From contig JALQYJ010000112.1 in the NCBI GenBank assembly GCA_023254175.1, positions 1-53,019 of the forward strand: DNA of 53,019 bases, written 5' to 3'. This document shows positions 25,801-34,318 of the stretch, one piece after another; within the stretch, counting starts at the first letter, position 1, and each line of letters opens with the position of its first letter. The stretch comes from Runella sp. (GTDB lineage: Bacteria; Bacteroidota; Bacteroidia; Cytophagales; Spirosomataceae). The notes beneath the pieces are model-generated. The model searched no databases. It was not told where the DNA came from and saw nothing but the letters and a program-made list of their open reading frames with translations. A program made the translations under genes and the position numbers.

Positions 25801-26905
25801 AAGTAGTTGAAAAAACACTGACTCCGACCCCCACAATATCGGGTTTAATACGACCGTCGTCGGTAGGGCCCCAGCTACTAAAACTTGAAATACGTGGGTC
25901 AGAAAGTTGGTTATAGCCGTTGCTCAACACACTCACAGCCCCAACTGTCAGAATATTTTTAGCATTACCATACGTCGAAATCAAATCATATCCCTCTTGC
26001 GTAGCTCGTTGTACGATACTCGTTCGGCTTGAGCTTCCCAAGAAATAAGGGGTTCCCACAGGAGGGCCGTTAGTACCTCGTGCATTTCCCGCCGCTTTTA
26101 CAATCAAATAATAAGGTGCATTATAAGCGATTCGGTCCCATTCACGGGTACGGGCATCATAAAAGCCCATTTTATAATCATATTGTTCATTGATGGTTGA
26201 GTCTCCATACCACTCCCATTTGCGGTTATTATCCGTTCCAGGTCGAGCCGAGTTAAAACGCCAACCTGCAACTGTCTCGTACGAATGGTTCGAAATCAGT
26301 GCCTCAGGAGCCACATTAATCATTTCAGGGCTATCGTTATTAAAATCATGGGCAAGCAGAGTTGCAGCATTCGACATTCCTTTGGCACGTGGATTAACCC
26401 CTGTCGCAATCATCGTACCACTGACGTGGGTTGCGTGGGCATCGGGGGTGGTAGCGTTATCGACTTGCGTAACACGACCTGCCAACTCGGTGTGCGTACC
26501 CAGTACTAGCCCACCGTCCCAAACCGCCAAACGGTCTTTCATGGGGGCACTCCCTCCCGTTAAATTTAACCCTAATCCTCCTCCTTCGTAGAGTGTATTT
26601 GTACGGGTGGAGAGGGCAGCACCGATATTGGTAGTAGTAGCATCGTACAAAGGCTGACCTGTTTCGCTTACTCCCGCCAAAATCATCACTGTTCCATCGG
26701 CCAATACTTGCCTTTCTACCCAATTATTTTTTTTAGCAAGCTGTTGCAACTCAGCCGCCGCTACTCGGTGCTGATTTTCAATAGATTGGCGTACGTTTCT
26801 AATTTTTTTTTGTTGTTCGGTCGAATAAAGGGGTGTACGTTGAGCATAACTATTCCAGCTCATCACTGCCAAAACACAGAAAACAAAGTAAAAACGAAAA
26901 TGCAT
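22871..26905 (-). CDS. Large subtilisin-like (S8) protease with T9SS sorting domain
   Basis: The 1344-residue product has a signal peptide (1-21, ending SYAQ). The S8 catalytic domain has Asp130 in AVWDGG, His157 in DAHATHVSGT, Asn274 in AAGN, and Ser382 in SGTSMASPNVAG, all canonical. The second half carries a GEVED-like domain (about 600-745, with FVDWNNDGDFED), a CARDB-like beta domain, Ig-like domains near 1090-1250, and a sorting domain starting VYPNPAHSMIV. It is probably surface-anchored or secreted through the type IX system to degrade proteins. It starts 44 bases after the molybdopterin enzyme gene ends. Confidence 0.88.
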   Translation of the reverse strand: MHFRFYFVFCVLAVMSWNSYAQRTPLYSTEQQKKIRNVRQSIENQHRVAAAELQQLAKKNNWVERQVLADGTVMILAGVSETGQPLYDATTTNIGAALSTRTNTLYEGGGLGLNLTGGSAPMKDRLAVWDGGLVLGTHTELAGRVTQVDNATTPDAHATHVSGTMIATGVNPRAKGMSNAATLLAHDFNNDSPEMINVAPEALISNHSYETVAGWRFNSARPGTDNNRKWEWYGDSTINEQYDYKMGFYDARTREWDRIAYNAPYYLIVKAAGNARGTNGPPVGTPYFLGSSSRTSIVQRATQEGYDLISTYGNAKNILTVGAVSVLSNGYNQLSDPRISSFSSWGPTDDGRIKPDIVGVGVSVFSTTSTSNNAYTTLSGTSMASPNVAGSLFLLQELYQQQNKKFMRSSTLKGLVLHTADDAGNPGPDYQYGWGLLDMKQAAEVILNRDQNHLMAERTLAINETYTVQVVASGRGPLVATICWTDPEAASTSVTAANFNNRTPKLLNDLDIRVSDGTIESLPWILDPNQPSANATRGDNIRDNVEQILIANPVPGRTYTITVRHKGATLTNTSQAYALLVSGIGGKAYCESKASSNADTKISQVTLGSITQVGKDGCQNYTDFMNQVAAISAGQSLPVEVKLATCGSDFEKVVKIFVDWNNDGDFEDANETVATSGVLRGNISFKAELKAPSGLIVGNLTRLRIVCVETNAMASVVACGAYAKGETQEYLLRYVRATRDVTMAALITPENNFCGNQLASVNVRIRNVGTETQQKIPVSVQVRETSGTLVGTINGVVSQAVLPFTDATISLSDAFLSKLKSGVNYQFVCQTNLENDQDTANNVIREVRSVATVPKVTAATATYCDTDPLALISRDLGTTFWYDSPMATKPFAIGNFTSSSLKVPNGTFYVALNDFTGSVGPATKSVFGGGTYSGNFGPAPLIRTEVPLILESARLYTATPGRITFTVMGLDDRFVSSTTVDVIASRNPNVANVGIPTGQFADDPSDEGRVYPLNLSIPQAGNYKISIEYENGATIYRSNVGVSGFPYSIPGMIALRGALFTQNNTVDTLTNAYYYLYDLKVKSLGCPSERVAVASKTATKSSATISFDGAASICEGALLTLKAPLNAVVYQWYFNNQAVPGATSASFDAANAGTYAVSTSVNNCLPTLSTPVALTTRKPEKPTITIVDGIILRSNATTSNQWFINGLPIPGATSNTFTAFQTGNYSVRANVSGCGEVVSDEVRITITALDDNTFAPVAVSRVYPNPAHSMIVCEYVPSANTTSSKVKATLYDANGRVIEQLLLEKFEKIFRAQFNLIHLQIGTLFAVFEEENTQKRVVHTIQKL

Positions 26906-26949
26906 GATGAAGTAAATTTTTTATTAAAACGTAGAAAAGGGGCTTGAAG

Positions 26950-29070
26950 TTATACAAAACTCACCAAATTCCCACAGTTTTGTACCCGTACAGGTACCCC
27001 CCCGAAAACCGCATTCCCCGTCAACTCGTCCAACAACAGTTCATCTGTCAAATCATTTACACTCACTCCTGCATATTTCTGGGCAATAGGCAGCACCACA
27101 CCAGCTCTTCCATGCCCGTATCCGTGGGGTAAACTCACTACCCCCAGCATTACTTTTTCGGTCAATTCTACTTCTACTTTGACCTGCCCCACCCTCGATT
27201 GTACTTGCACTTCGGTGCCCGTTTTTATACCTCGTTTTTCAGCGTCTTTTGGATGCATTAATAGTATACAACGGTTTCGCCCTTTTACTAATCGTTCCGA
27301 ATTATGCATCCATGAATTGTTGTCTCGAACATGACGGCGGTTAATAAGCAGTAAATCGAAATCTGACGACACAGGTGTTTTCAATGCTTTTTCGATTCGC
27401 TTCATATCCTTTGTCAACAGTGTTGGCTCAAGCTGTATTTTTTTATCTGAGGTCTGTAATCTTGCTGGTAAACAAGGCTCTAATGCTCCTAAATCGAGAC
27501 CGTGCGGGTGCTTTTTTAATTCTTCCAAACTCAGCTTATACTTTCCAAATCTCAACGCCAAATCAACTTTTGCATGAGGGTCTTCAGGAGTAAACGTGGA
27601 CGAATGTTCTCCCGTTAAGCGGGCAGTAATTTCCTGAAAAATTTCCCAATCGTATTTAGCATCAGCCTGTTTAGCAAACAATGGTTCCGACATCCGAGCT
27701 ACATTTCGAATGGCTAGGGCATTAAACGTTAAATCATAATGTCTTATTTCTAGTCCCGTGGCAGGTGGTAAAATCAAGTGAGCGTGCCGTGTGGTTTCAT
27801 TGATATAAATATCTATTGAAACCATAAACTCCAACTGAGCAAATGCGTTGTCGAGCTGCTGTCCGTTGGGCGTTGAAAGAATTGGATTTCCACAGCTGGT
27901 AATGAGGGCTTTAATTTGTCCTTGGCCCTCCGTTAAAATTTCTTCAGCCAACGTTGAAACAGGTAGTTCTCCCATAAATTCAGGCAAACGCCGTACACGG
28001 CTTTGATAACGATTATACTTATCGTATCCTCCTCCTTTCGACGCCGCCAATATGTCCATAGCTGGCTGAGTAAACATCGCTCCCCCTGCTTTATCGACAT
28101 TGCCTGTCACACAGTTAAGGGCATTCAACAACCATTGGCAAGCCCCACCAAACGCTTGAGTTGATAGACCAATTCTTCCATAAGCCACGGCTGAGCTAGC
28201 AGTCGCAAACTCACGCGCTACTTGTCGAATAGTTGTTGCTGCTACGCCCGTATGGTCAGCCACCAATTCAGGAGTAAAAGGAGCCACAATTTGTTCCAAT
28301 TCATCTAGTCCACTCACAAACTCAGGTGCTTTCTCTAAATTTTCTGTAAAAATCACCTGTAACATCGCCAACAAAAAATACACATCGGTACCTGGGCGGA
28401 TAAAATAATGTGCAGATGCTTTATCCGCGGTTTCAGTAAATCGAGGGTCTATAACTACCACTTTTCCACCGCGTTCTTGAATAGCTTTCAAACGATTGGC
28501 AACATCGGGGGCCGTCATCAAACTACCATTTGAGGCAATAGGGTTAGCCCCCATTATCAGCCAGAAATCTGTCCGGTCAATATCGGGAATGGGAAGTAAA
28601 AAAGGATGGCCAAACTGCTGCCAAGCCGCAAAATGATGGGGAAGTTGGTCGGCTGAAGTCGCCGAAAAAATATTCTTCGTTTTCAAAGCTCGCATTAAAC
28701 CTGTACCAGCTAAATACGTCCCAGAATTGTGTACAGAAGGGTTGCCTGCATACATACCAACGGCGTTAGTACCGTTTTGAGCTTGAATTGTCTTCAATCG
28801 AATAGCCACTTCCTCAAACGCTTCCTCCCACGAAATTTCCTCCCAGCCAGTTGTTGTACGACGTACGGGTTTCTTCAAACGGTTAGGGTCTTCATAAATG
28901 TCTTTCAATGCTACAGCTTTGGGGCAAACGTGCCCACGGCTAAATGAATCTCTTTTATCGCCTGCAATCGAAACCACCTCATTCCCAACATACTTGATTT
29001 CAAGGCCACAAATTGCCTCACAAAGGTTACATGCGCGGTAATGTACACTCGAATTTGTCATATTTATCAT
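26950..29070 (-). CDS. Molybdopterin-dependent oxidoreductase (bis-MGD family)
   Basis: The 706-residue enzyme has an N-terminal [4Fe-4S] motif, C14-x2-C17-x3-C21 and then Cys49 (HVCPKA), followed by the molybdopterin oxidoreductase domains (GANPIASN, VVVIDPRFTETAD) and a C-terminal dinucleotide-binding domain (VSLPHGYGHGRAGV). It belongs to the formate dehydrogenase/nitrate reductase/thiosulfate reductase superfamily. I see no Cys or Sec at the usual metal-ligand site near SADQLPHH, so the substrate cannot be named. No Tat signal is visible, so it is probably cytoplasmic. MobA is four genes downstream. Confidence 0.85.
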   Translation of the reverse strand: MINMTNSSVHYRACNLCEAICGLEIKYVGNEVVSIAGDKRDSFSRGHVCPKAVALKDIYEDPNRLKKPVRRTTTGWEEISWEEAFEEVAIRLKTIQAQNGTNAVGMYAGNPSVHNSGTYLAGTGLMRALKTKNIFSATSADQLPHHFAAWQQFGHPFLLPIPDIDRTDFWLIMGANPIASNGSLMTAPDVANRLKAIQERGGKVVVIDPRFTETADKASAHYFIRPGTDVYFLLAMLQVIFTENLEKAPEFVSGLDELEQIVAPFTPELVADHTGVAATTIRQVAREFATASSAVAYGRIGLSTQAFGGACQWLLNALNCVTGNVDKAGGAMFTQPAMDILAASKGGGYDKYNRYQSRVRRLPEFMGELPVSTLAEEILTEGQGQIKALITSCGNPILSTPNGQQLDNAFAQLEFMVSIDIYINETTRHAHLILPPATGLEIRHYDLTFNALAIRNVARMSEPLFAKQADAKYDWEIFQEITARLTGEHSSTFTPEDPHAKVDLALRFGKYKLSLEELKKHPHGLDLGALEPCLPARLQTSDKKIQLEPTLLTKDMKRIEKALKTPVSSDFDLLLINRRHVRDNNSWMHNSERLVKGRNRCILLMHPKDAEKRGIKTGTEVQVQSRVGQVKVEVELTEKVMLGVVSLPHGYGHGRAGVVLPIAQKYAGVSVNDLTDELLLDELTGNAVFGGVPVRVQNCGNLVSFV

Positions 29071-29122
29071 TCGTTTGGTGCAATATAAATATTTTTAACA
29101 AACTTCTTTGGGATGATACTTT

Positions 29123-29150
29123 TTTGATTTTCAAAAAGTTACTATCTTTG
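29123..29150 (+). promoter_or_regulatory. Promoter of the L31 gene
   Basis: TTTG (29123-29126), a 16-base spacer and TATCTTTG (29143-29150) fit the Bacteroidota consensus TTTG / TAnnTTTG. The expected start of transcription is near 29157, about 45 bases before the rpmE start codon. Confidence 0.65.
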
Positions 29151-29201
29151 CATCCCGTTTTGAAACAAAGCATCGTAACATCATAAAGAGCTGATACAGA
29201 A

Positions 29202-29444
29202 ATGAAAAAAGGAATTCATCCAGATTACAGAGAAATCGTATTTTGGGATTTAGCAACTGATGACAAGTTCGTAACACGTTCTTGCGCCCCAACAAAAGAA
29301 ACTATCGAATTCGAAGGAAAAACTTATCCTGTGTTCAAAGCAGAGGTGACTTCTAAGTCACACCCTTTCTATACTGGTAAGAATACATTGATCGATACGG
29401 CAGGTCGTGTTGACAAATTCCTCAGAAAATACGGAAAGAGATAA
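29202..29444 (+). CDS. rpmE: Ribosomal protein L31, type B
   Basis: The 80-residue protein is L31 of the large subunit, involved in the bridge between subunits. The sequence [20 protein letters not shown] is typical of the type B form, with none of the zinc-binding CxxC pairs of type A (only one Cys, at SCAPT). It is monocistronic: a clear promoter precedes it and a strong terminator follows 20 bases after the stop. Type B L31 lets the cell build ribosomes without zinc; here it is the form supplied by this locus. Confidence 0.95.
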   Translation: MKKGIHPDYREIVFWDLATDDKFVTRSCAPTKETIEFEGKTYPVFKAEVTSKSHPFYTGKNTLIDTAGRVDKFLRKYGKR

Positions 29445-29465
29445 GGTTTTTCGGTTTTTTACCGT

Positions 29466-29500
29466 AAAAAAAGGAGCTGTTAATAACAGCTCCTTTTTTT
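29466..29500. terminator. Bidirectional terminator after rpmE
   Basis: GGAGCTGTT and AACAGCTCC form a 9-bp stem around 29473-29493, with an A-run before and a T-run after. It can end both rpmE (plus) and the dehydrogenase gene (minus, stop at 29521). Confidence 0.85.
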
Positions 29501-29520
29501 TACACTTTTTTGAATTACAA

Positions 29521-30294
29521 TTACGTATGATATGGCGAAGGGCTTACCGAAGTCCATCCACCATCTACGACCAATGCTTGCCCAGTAACATGCCCAGCAA
29601 GGGGTGATACCAAAAACAAAGCCGCATGTGCAATATCTTGCACGGTTGCGGGACGCCCCATAGGAGTAATTCTACTCCATGTTTGGTTGTACTCAGGGTC
29701 TTCAGCCGTCCGTTCGGTCATCGTAGCTCCTGGCGCTACTGAGTTAATCGTAATTCCATGTGGAGAAAGTTCTACGACTAAGCTCTTAGCAAGCATTTCG
29801 AGGGCCGCTTTGGTCATCCCATACGCGGCCAAATACTGATGTGCTTGGTGACCCGTTACCGATGACATCAACAATATTCGTCCTCCTTGGCCCTGTAGCC
29901 GCATCTGACGAGCCGAAGCTTGGGTCAGGAAGAAACTACCTCGAATGTTCAAATCTAATAGCTGTTGAAGCGATTCTGGGCGATAATCAAAAAAATCTCC
30001 AAACGTCGTCATACCCGCATTGGCCACTACGGTGGTAAGTTTTCCAAAGACCTTCACCGCTTCGGCAACCATTGCATTTACAGAATCGACATCGGCGGCA
30101 TTTCCAGGATAACTTATACAATTCCCTCCTTGTTTTTGAATTGCCTTAGCTCCTTCGTCTGCCAGGTTTTTGTCAAGGTCGTTCAATACTACCGCTGCAC
30201 CTCGTTCAGCCAATTGACGGGCGATTTCTAAACCGATTCCTTGGCCTGCCCCCGTGACAATCGCCACTTGGCCACTAAACTCTCTTTCTTTCAT
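29521..30294 (-). CDS. Short-chain dehydrogenase/reductase
   Basis: The 257-residue enzyme is a classical SDR with the NAD(P)-binding motif TGAGQGIG at 14-21, structural NAG at 92-94, catalytic Ser145, Tyr158 and Lys162 (YGMTK), and the C-terminal ending VTGQALVVDGGW typical of the family. Asp39/Asp41 after the second strand suggests NAD preference over NADP. Substrate not predictable; sugars, polyols or 3-oxoacyl groups are all possible. It is 25 bases downstream of the transporter gene on the same strand, so the two may be expressed together. Confidence 0.88.
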   Translation of the reverse strand: MKEREFSGQVAIVTGAGQGIGLEIARQLAERGAAVVLNDLDKNLADEGAKAIQKQGGNCISYPGNAADVDSVNAMVAEAVKVFGKLTTVVANAGMTTFGDFFDYRPESLQQLLDLNIRGSFFLTQASARQMRLQGQGGRILLMSSVTGHQAHQYLAAYGMTKAALEMLAKSLVVELSPHGITINSVAPGATMTERTAEDPEYNQTWSRITPMGRPATVQDIAHAALFLVSPLAGHVTGQALVVDGGWTSVSPSPYHT

Positions 30295-30319
30295 CTATTC
30301 GCATCTTAGTTCTATCTTT

Positions 30320-31240
30320 CTATTCCGTTGGTTTTTTGCTCCACCAACTAGCCAACAATGAGCCCGTAATATTCATAATAGGGCCAAACAATGCAGGTGC
30401 TAGTCCAACCGTGGCTACTTTTCCCATTTGAAGGGCTATCCCAGAGGCCAATCCACCATTTTGCAAGCCGACTTCAATAGCCACTGTTCGGCAATCTTGT
30501 TCGGGCAACTTTAGGAACCTTGCTCCCCAATAACCCAACAAGTAACCAGCCAAATTATGTATCAATGTACAAAGGATGAGCAACCCACCAACTTTCAACA
30601 AACTTTCACGCCCTGCCGCCGTTATGATACAAATAATCACAGCAATGCCTGCCATCGACACCAACGGCATGTATTTGTTGAGAAATTCTGTTTGATTTCT
30701 AAAAATTTTATTCACTGCCAGCCCAACACCAATCGGCAAAATGATGATTTTAAGGATTTCAATCATCATTTTCATAAAATCAATTTCAATAAATGACCCT
30801 CCCAATAACTTCATCAAAAGAGGTGTGAGCACTGGTGCCAGCAATGTAGCACAGGAAGTAATTGTCAACGATAGAGCTACATTAGCCTTGGCAATATAAG
30901 CCATTACGTTTGAAGCCAGACCACTCGGTGAACAACCAATCAAAATGATACCTGCAGCAACTTCTGCTGGGAAGTCAAAATTTACCGCCAAAGTATAACC
31001 CACTAAGGGCATAATCGTAAATTGGCAAATAAGACCAATAATAACGCTTTTGGGAGATTTTGCTACTGCCTCAAAGTCTTTAGGGCTCATAGTTGTTCCC
31101 ATTCCAAACATGATAATTTGCAAGAGTGGAACGATAAGGGTTTTTAATTGAAAATCCCCAACTTGGGTAAAAGTTTGAGGAAAAAAAAGAGCGAGCGTTG
31201 CTGCTACAATGATAGATAAGGTATAAAGGTAATTTTTCAT
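30320..31240 (-). CDS. Bile acid:sodium symporter family transporter
   Basis: The 306-residue membrane protein has about nine hydrophobic segments. FGMGTTMSPKDF at about 45-56 and GCSPSGLASNVMAY at about 102-115 are the SBF/BASS family signatures, the latter in the discontinuous helix that binds sodium. Bacterial members carry bile acids, keto acids or related organic anions with Na+. The linked dehydrogenase (downstream) and carboxylesterase (upstream) suggest uptake and processing of an organic acid or ester, which is only an inference. Confidence 0.88.
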   Translation of the reverse strand: MKNYLYTLSIIVAATLALFFPQTFTQVGDFQLKTLIVPLLQIIMFGMGTTMSPKDFEAVAKSPKSVIIGLICQFTIMPLVGYTLAVNFDFPAEVAAGIILIGCSPSGLASNVMAYIAKANVALSLTITSCATLLAPVLTPLLMKLLGGSFIEIDFMKMMIEILKIIILPIGVGLAVNKIFRNQTEFLNKYMPLVSMAGIAVIICIITAAGRESLLKVGGLLILCTLIHNLAGYLLGYWGARFLKLPEQDCRTVAIEVGLQNGGLASGIALQMGKVATVGLAPALFGPIMNITGSLLASWWSKKPTE

Positions 31241-31328
31241 GTGAGGTTAAGGAATAGAAAATAATTAATCAAAAGCCGCCCCCACAAAAGCATAGGTACA
31301 GCCAAAAATACCCGGTTAGACTGGGTTA

Positions 31329-32984
31329 CTACGCCAGCGGCTTTCTCGCATCACGGTCAGGATCATTTTTTACTACAGAAACATCATCCAAAATCATTGT
31401 TTCACCTTTCGCCGAAGAATAGTGAGGCCAATGAGGAAGCCCACCTCCATTGGGATTTCCCGTTCGTGCAAAATTTACAAATGATTTAGCCATTTTTTCA
31501 GATAATCGTCTAGGGCGAGCTCCCCCACCCGTGTGGGTGAGCATCAAGTCAGTATTGTAAAACCAAAAACAAATATCATCGCAGTGAAAAGCCCGCATTC
31601 GTCCATCAAACAAAGGCGGTTGCCATCCAAACCAAGCCACATATACAGGCGCTTTTTGTTTTACTTTAGCGTCGGCAGTAGCAATCGCATTCTTACGATT
31701 ACTCATAACCATCGACCAAATTTCAATCGGTTTTTTATCTGGAAATGTTTTAGCATAGGCATCTACTATCTCGCCTGATTTATCCCCAAAACGTGCCTTT
31801 AATCTCTCTTTAACGTCGTTCAAAGATACTTTTTCGAGCGATGAATCGACTCTACTTGGCGATTGCTCATTGAAGGTAGTAGAGATAATCATGGGAATAT
31901 CAGCAGAAAAATGTGCCGAATCACTATAAAATGGGGTTGCTGACAAGTAGTTTCCATCTGCAACTGGGCTAAACCCTCCCCGTAAAAGATTCAGTCGTTT
32001 CGCTTCATCGGCCATTTTTGCGACCGCCCGATTGGCAATGTCAATGTATTCACGCCACGGTATTTGTTGTAGCTTACTGATGTCGTTCGGACCCAATCCT
32101 GCTTCCTTAAGCACCATTGCACCCAATTTTTCTGAGTATTCTTTGTTTACACCTCCCAAAGATGAGCCACTCAAAGCCACTGCTTTGTGAAATAAGCCTT
32201 TGGCAGAAGGCATCGCCATCAATGTACATACTTTTGCTCCTCCACCTGACTGACCAATAATGGTTACATTATTCGCATCTCCTCCAAAATTTGCGATATT
32301 ATCTCGTACCCATTCAAGAGCTGCAACAATGTCCAACATTCCTACATTACCCGAAGCGGCAAATTTATCACCCCCAACTCCCGCAACATTGATAAAACCC
32401 AACGCTCCCAGTCGGTGATTGAGTGAACAAAAAACAACGTCTCCCATTCTACTCAAGTTTTCACCATGATAACCGTCTTGTTCGATTCCATTTCCATTTA
32501 CAAAGCCTCCACCGTGCAGCCAAACAATAACAGGCCGCTTTTTAGTATCTAAAGCGGGAGTCCAAACGTTTATTCGCAAGCAATCTTCACTTACATCGTC
32601 GTAATTCCAATGGTCAACAAACGAAGAATAGGAATCGGCATATCGTTTTTCCATGATTTGTGGAGCCGAATTTCCCCACCAAACAGCGGGTCGAACATCC
32701 GTCCAAGCTTTAGGTTTTTGTGGCGGCATGAAACGATTTTCACCTGAGGTATCTGCTCCATACGGAATTCCTAAAAACGTGTGAATTCCGCGTAGAATAA
32801 ACCCTCTCACCTTTCCATAACTAGTACTTGCCACAGCGATGTTGTCTCCAACAAACAAAATTTGTTCATCATCTTTTAGCGGGTTATTAACAGGTTGAGC
32901 AATAGTAGTGTGTGAAGTACCTACTCCCACCGTAGCGGCACTAAGCCCTAAAGTTTGAATAAAACTTCGGCGATTGGCTTTCAT
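31329..32984 (-). CDS. Secreted type B carboxylesterase with Tat-like signal
   Basis: The 551-residue protein starts MKANRRSFIQTLGLSAATVG, a twin-arginine signal. It belongs to the carboxylesterase type B (PnbA/cholinesterase) family: LGIPYGAD at 71-78, oxyanion-hole HGGGF at 157-161, nucleophile Ser246 in GQSGGG, and a His in MRAFHCDDICFWF near 480. Cys135 in SEDCLRIN matches the family EDCL motif. It probably hydrolyses ester or amide substrates in the periplasm. The transporter and dehydrogenase genes lie just downstream on the same strand, with a gap of 88 bases. Confidence 0.9.
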   Translation of the reverse strand: MKANRRSFIQTLGLSAATVGVGTSHTTIAQPVNNPLKDDEQILFVGDNIAVASTSYGKVRGFILRGIHTFLGIPYGADTSGENRFMPPQKPKAWTDVRPAVWWGNSAPQIMEKRYADSYSSFVDHWNYDDVSEDCLRINVWTPALDTKKRPVIVWLHGGGFVNGNGIEQDGYHGENLSRMGDVVFCSLNHRLGALGFINVAGVGGDKFAASGNVGMLDIVAALEWVRDNIANFGGDANNVTIIGQSGGGAKVCTLMAMPSAKGLFHKAVALSGSSLGGVNKEYSEKLGAMVLKEAGLGPNDISKLQQIPWREYIDIANRAVAKMADEAKRLNLLRGGFSPVADGNYLSATPFYSDSAHFSADIPMIISTTFNEQSPSRVDSSLEKVSLNDVKERLKARFGDKSGEIVDAYAKTFPDKKPIEIWSMVMSNRKNAIATADAKVKQKAPVYVAWFGWQPPLFDGRMRAFHCDDICFWFYNTDLMLTHTGGGARPRRLSEKMAKSFVNFARTGNPNGGGLPHWPHYSSAKGETMILDDVSVVKNDPDRDARKPLA

Positions 32985-33046
32985 AGTAATAAACGTGTTT
33001 AGGAGTGAACTGGTAAAAGGTTAACACCTACAAAAGCCTATCAAAA

Positions 33047-33080
33047 CAAAAAACTCCCCAAGGAAAAGGGGAGTTTTTTG
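33047..33080 (-). terminator. carA terminator
   Basis: CAAAAAACTCCCC (33047-33059) pairs with GGGGAGTTTTTTG (33068-33080) around an 8-base loop. It lies 18 bases past the stop of carA on the minus strand and ends that unit before the esterase start at 32984. Confidence 0.85.
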
Positions 33081-33098
33081 TTTTGATACTTTAGTTTT

Positions 33099-34199
33099 TT
33101 ATGCTTTAAACAACTCAATAAAGCTGTCAAACAAATAGCGTGAATCATGCGGGCCAGGCGACGCCTCGGGGTGGTATTGTACCGAAAACGCAGGCTTATC
33201 TCTACGCTTTATTCCTTCAATGGTTTTATCATTGAGGTTAATGTGCGTTACTTCAATATCTGGATGAGCTTCAATTTCTTCAGGACTTACAGCAAACCCG
33301 TGGTTTTGAGAGGTAATTTCGCAAAGCCCTGTTTGGAAGTTTTTCACTGGGTGGTTCAATCCACGGTGTCCGTGGTGCATTTTGTAGGTTGATATTCCAC
33401 TTGCCAAGGCCAAGATTTGGTGCCCTAAGCAAATTCCAAAAATTGGTTTATCAGTCGCCAAAAATTTCTGCACCGTTTCTACTGCATACGGCATAGAAGA
33501 AGGGTCTCCAGGGCCGTTTGAGATAAAGAAACCGTCAGGGTTCCACGCCATTACTTCCTCAAAGGGAGTTTTTGCGGGGAATACTTTGCAATAGCAACCA
33601 CGTTGGGTCATGTTCAAAAGAATGCTTTTCTTAATTCCATAATCCATCACTGCGATTCGATATTGCGCCGTCGATTCGTCTCCCATAAAGTAGGCTTCTT
33701 TAGTAGATACTACCGACGATAACTCCAAACCTGCCATGTTTGGCACCTCTTTTAGATGCTCCATGAGTACTTTCTCATCCAAAATCTCCGATGAGATAAT
33801 GGCGTTCATTACCCCTTGTTGGCGAACATGACGTACCAATTGACGTGTGTCAACCTCACTAATTCCAACGATATTTGCTTTTTCAAAATACGTTTGAAGT
33901 GAGAAGTTAGCTGTTTTGCGAGAGTAAATACGCGAGAAAGAATTGCAAACCATCCCGCTGATTTTTATAGAATTCGATTCTTCTTCGCTTTCTAACTGTA
34001 CACCATAGTTACCAATGTGTGAATTGGTGTTAACGACAATCTGGCCAAAATACGAAGGGTCGGTATAAATTTCTTGATACCCAGTCATACCTGTATTGAA
34101 ACAGATTTCGCCACCCATTGTGCCGATTTTGCCAAGCGCCAACCCCCTGAGGGCTGTTCCGTCTTCGAGAAGTAAGAGTGCTGGTTGTTGAGAACCCAT
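33099..34199 (-). CDS. carA: Carbamoyl-phosphate synthase small subunit
   Basis: The 366-residue glutaminase subunit releases ammonia from glutamine for the large subunit, in arginine and pyrimidine synthesis. The N-terminal domain has TGMTGYQEIYTDPSY. The class I glutamine amidotransferase triad is Cys257 (GICLGHQ), His343 and Glu345 (YHPEASPGPHD). No carB lies next to it here. It is just downstream of the ribosomal cluster on the same strand, but the strong terminator at 34239-34272 separates them. No PyrR or other leader element is visible in the short gap. Confidence 0.95.
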   Translation of the reverse strand: MGSQQPALLLLEDGTALRGLALGKIGTMGGEICFNTGMTGYQEIYTDPSYFGQIVVNTNSHIGNYGVQLESEEESNSIKISGMVCNSFSRIYSRKTANFSLQTYFEKANIVGISEVDTRQLVRHVRQQGVMNAIISSEILDEKVLMEHLKEVPNMAGLELSSVVSTKEAYFMGDESTAQYRIAVMDYGIKKSILLNMTQRGCYCKVFPAKTPFEEVMAWNPDGFFISNGPGDPSSMPYAVETVQKFLATDKPIFGICLGHQILALASGISTYKMHHGHRGLNHPVKNFQTGLCEITSQNHGFAVSPEEIEAHPDIEVTHINLNDKTIEGIKRRDKPAFSVQYHPEASPGPHDSRYLFDSFIELFKA

Positions 34200-34238
34200 T
34201 TGTTAATTGGTGTTGAATAATTTGTTTTGCAAATTTCC

Positions 34239-34272
34239 AAAAAAAGGGGCTAAACTTTCGTTTAACCCCTTT
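34239..34272 (-). terminator. Terminator of the ribosomal protein cluster
   Basis: On the minus strand AAAGGGGTTAAAC pairs with GTTTAGCCCCTTT (13 bp with one G-U pair, 4-base loop) and is followed by a T-run. It lies 46 bases after the rplQ stop and marks the end of the S10-spc-alpha cluster. Confidence 0.8.
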
Positions 34273-34318
34273 AGTATTTTAACTTTTCTTCATTTTGTAA
34301 AACTAATTCTGAAAAAAG

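Noticed and set aside
31241-31328. Terminator between the esterase and the transporter
   Set aside because: Only a 4-bp stem (ACCC/GGGT) is seen, too weak to call; the genes may be co-transcribed.
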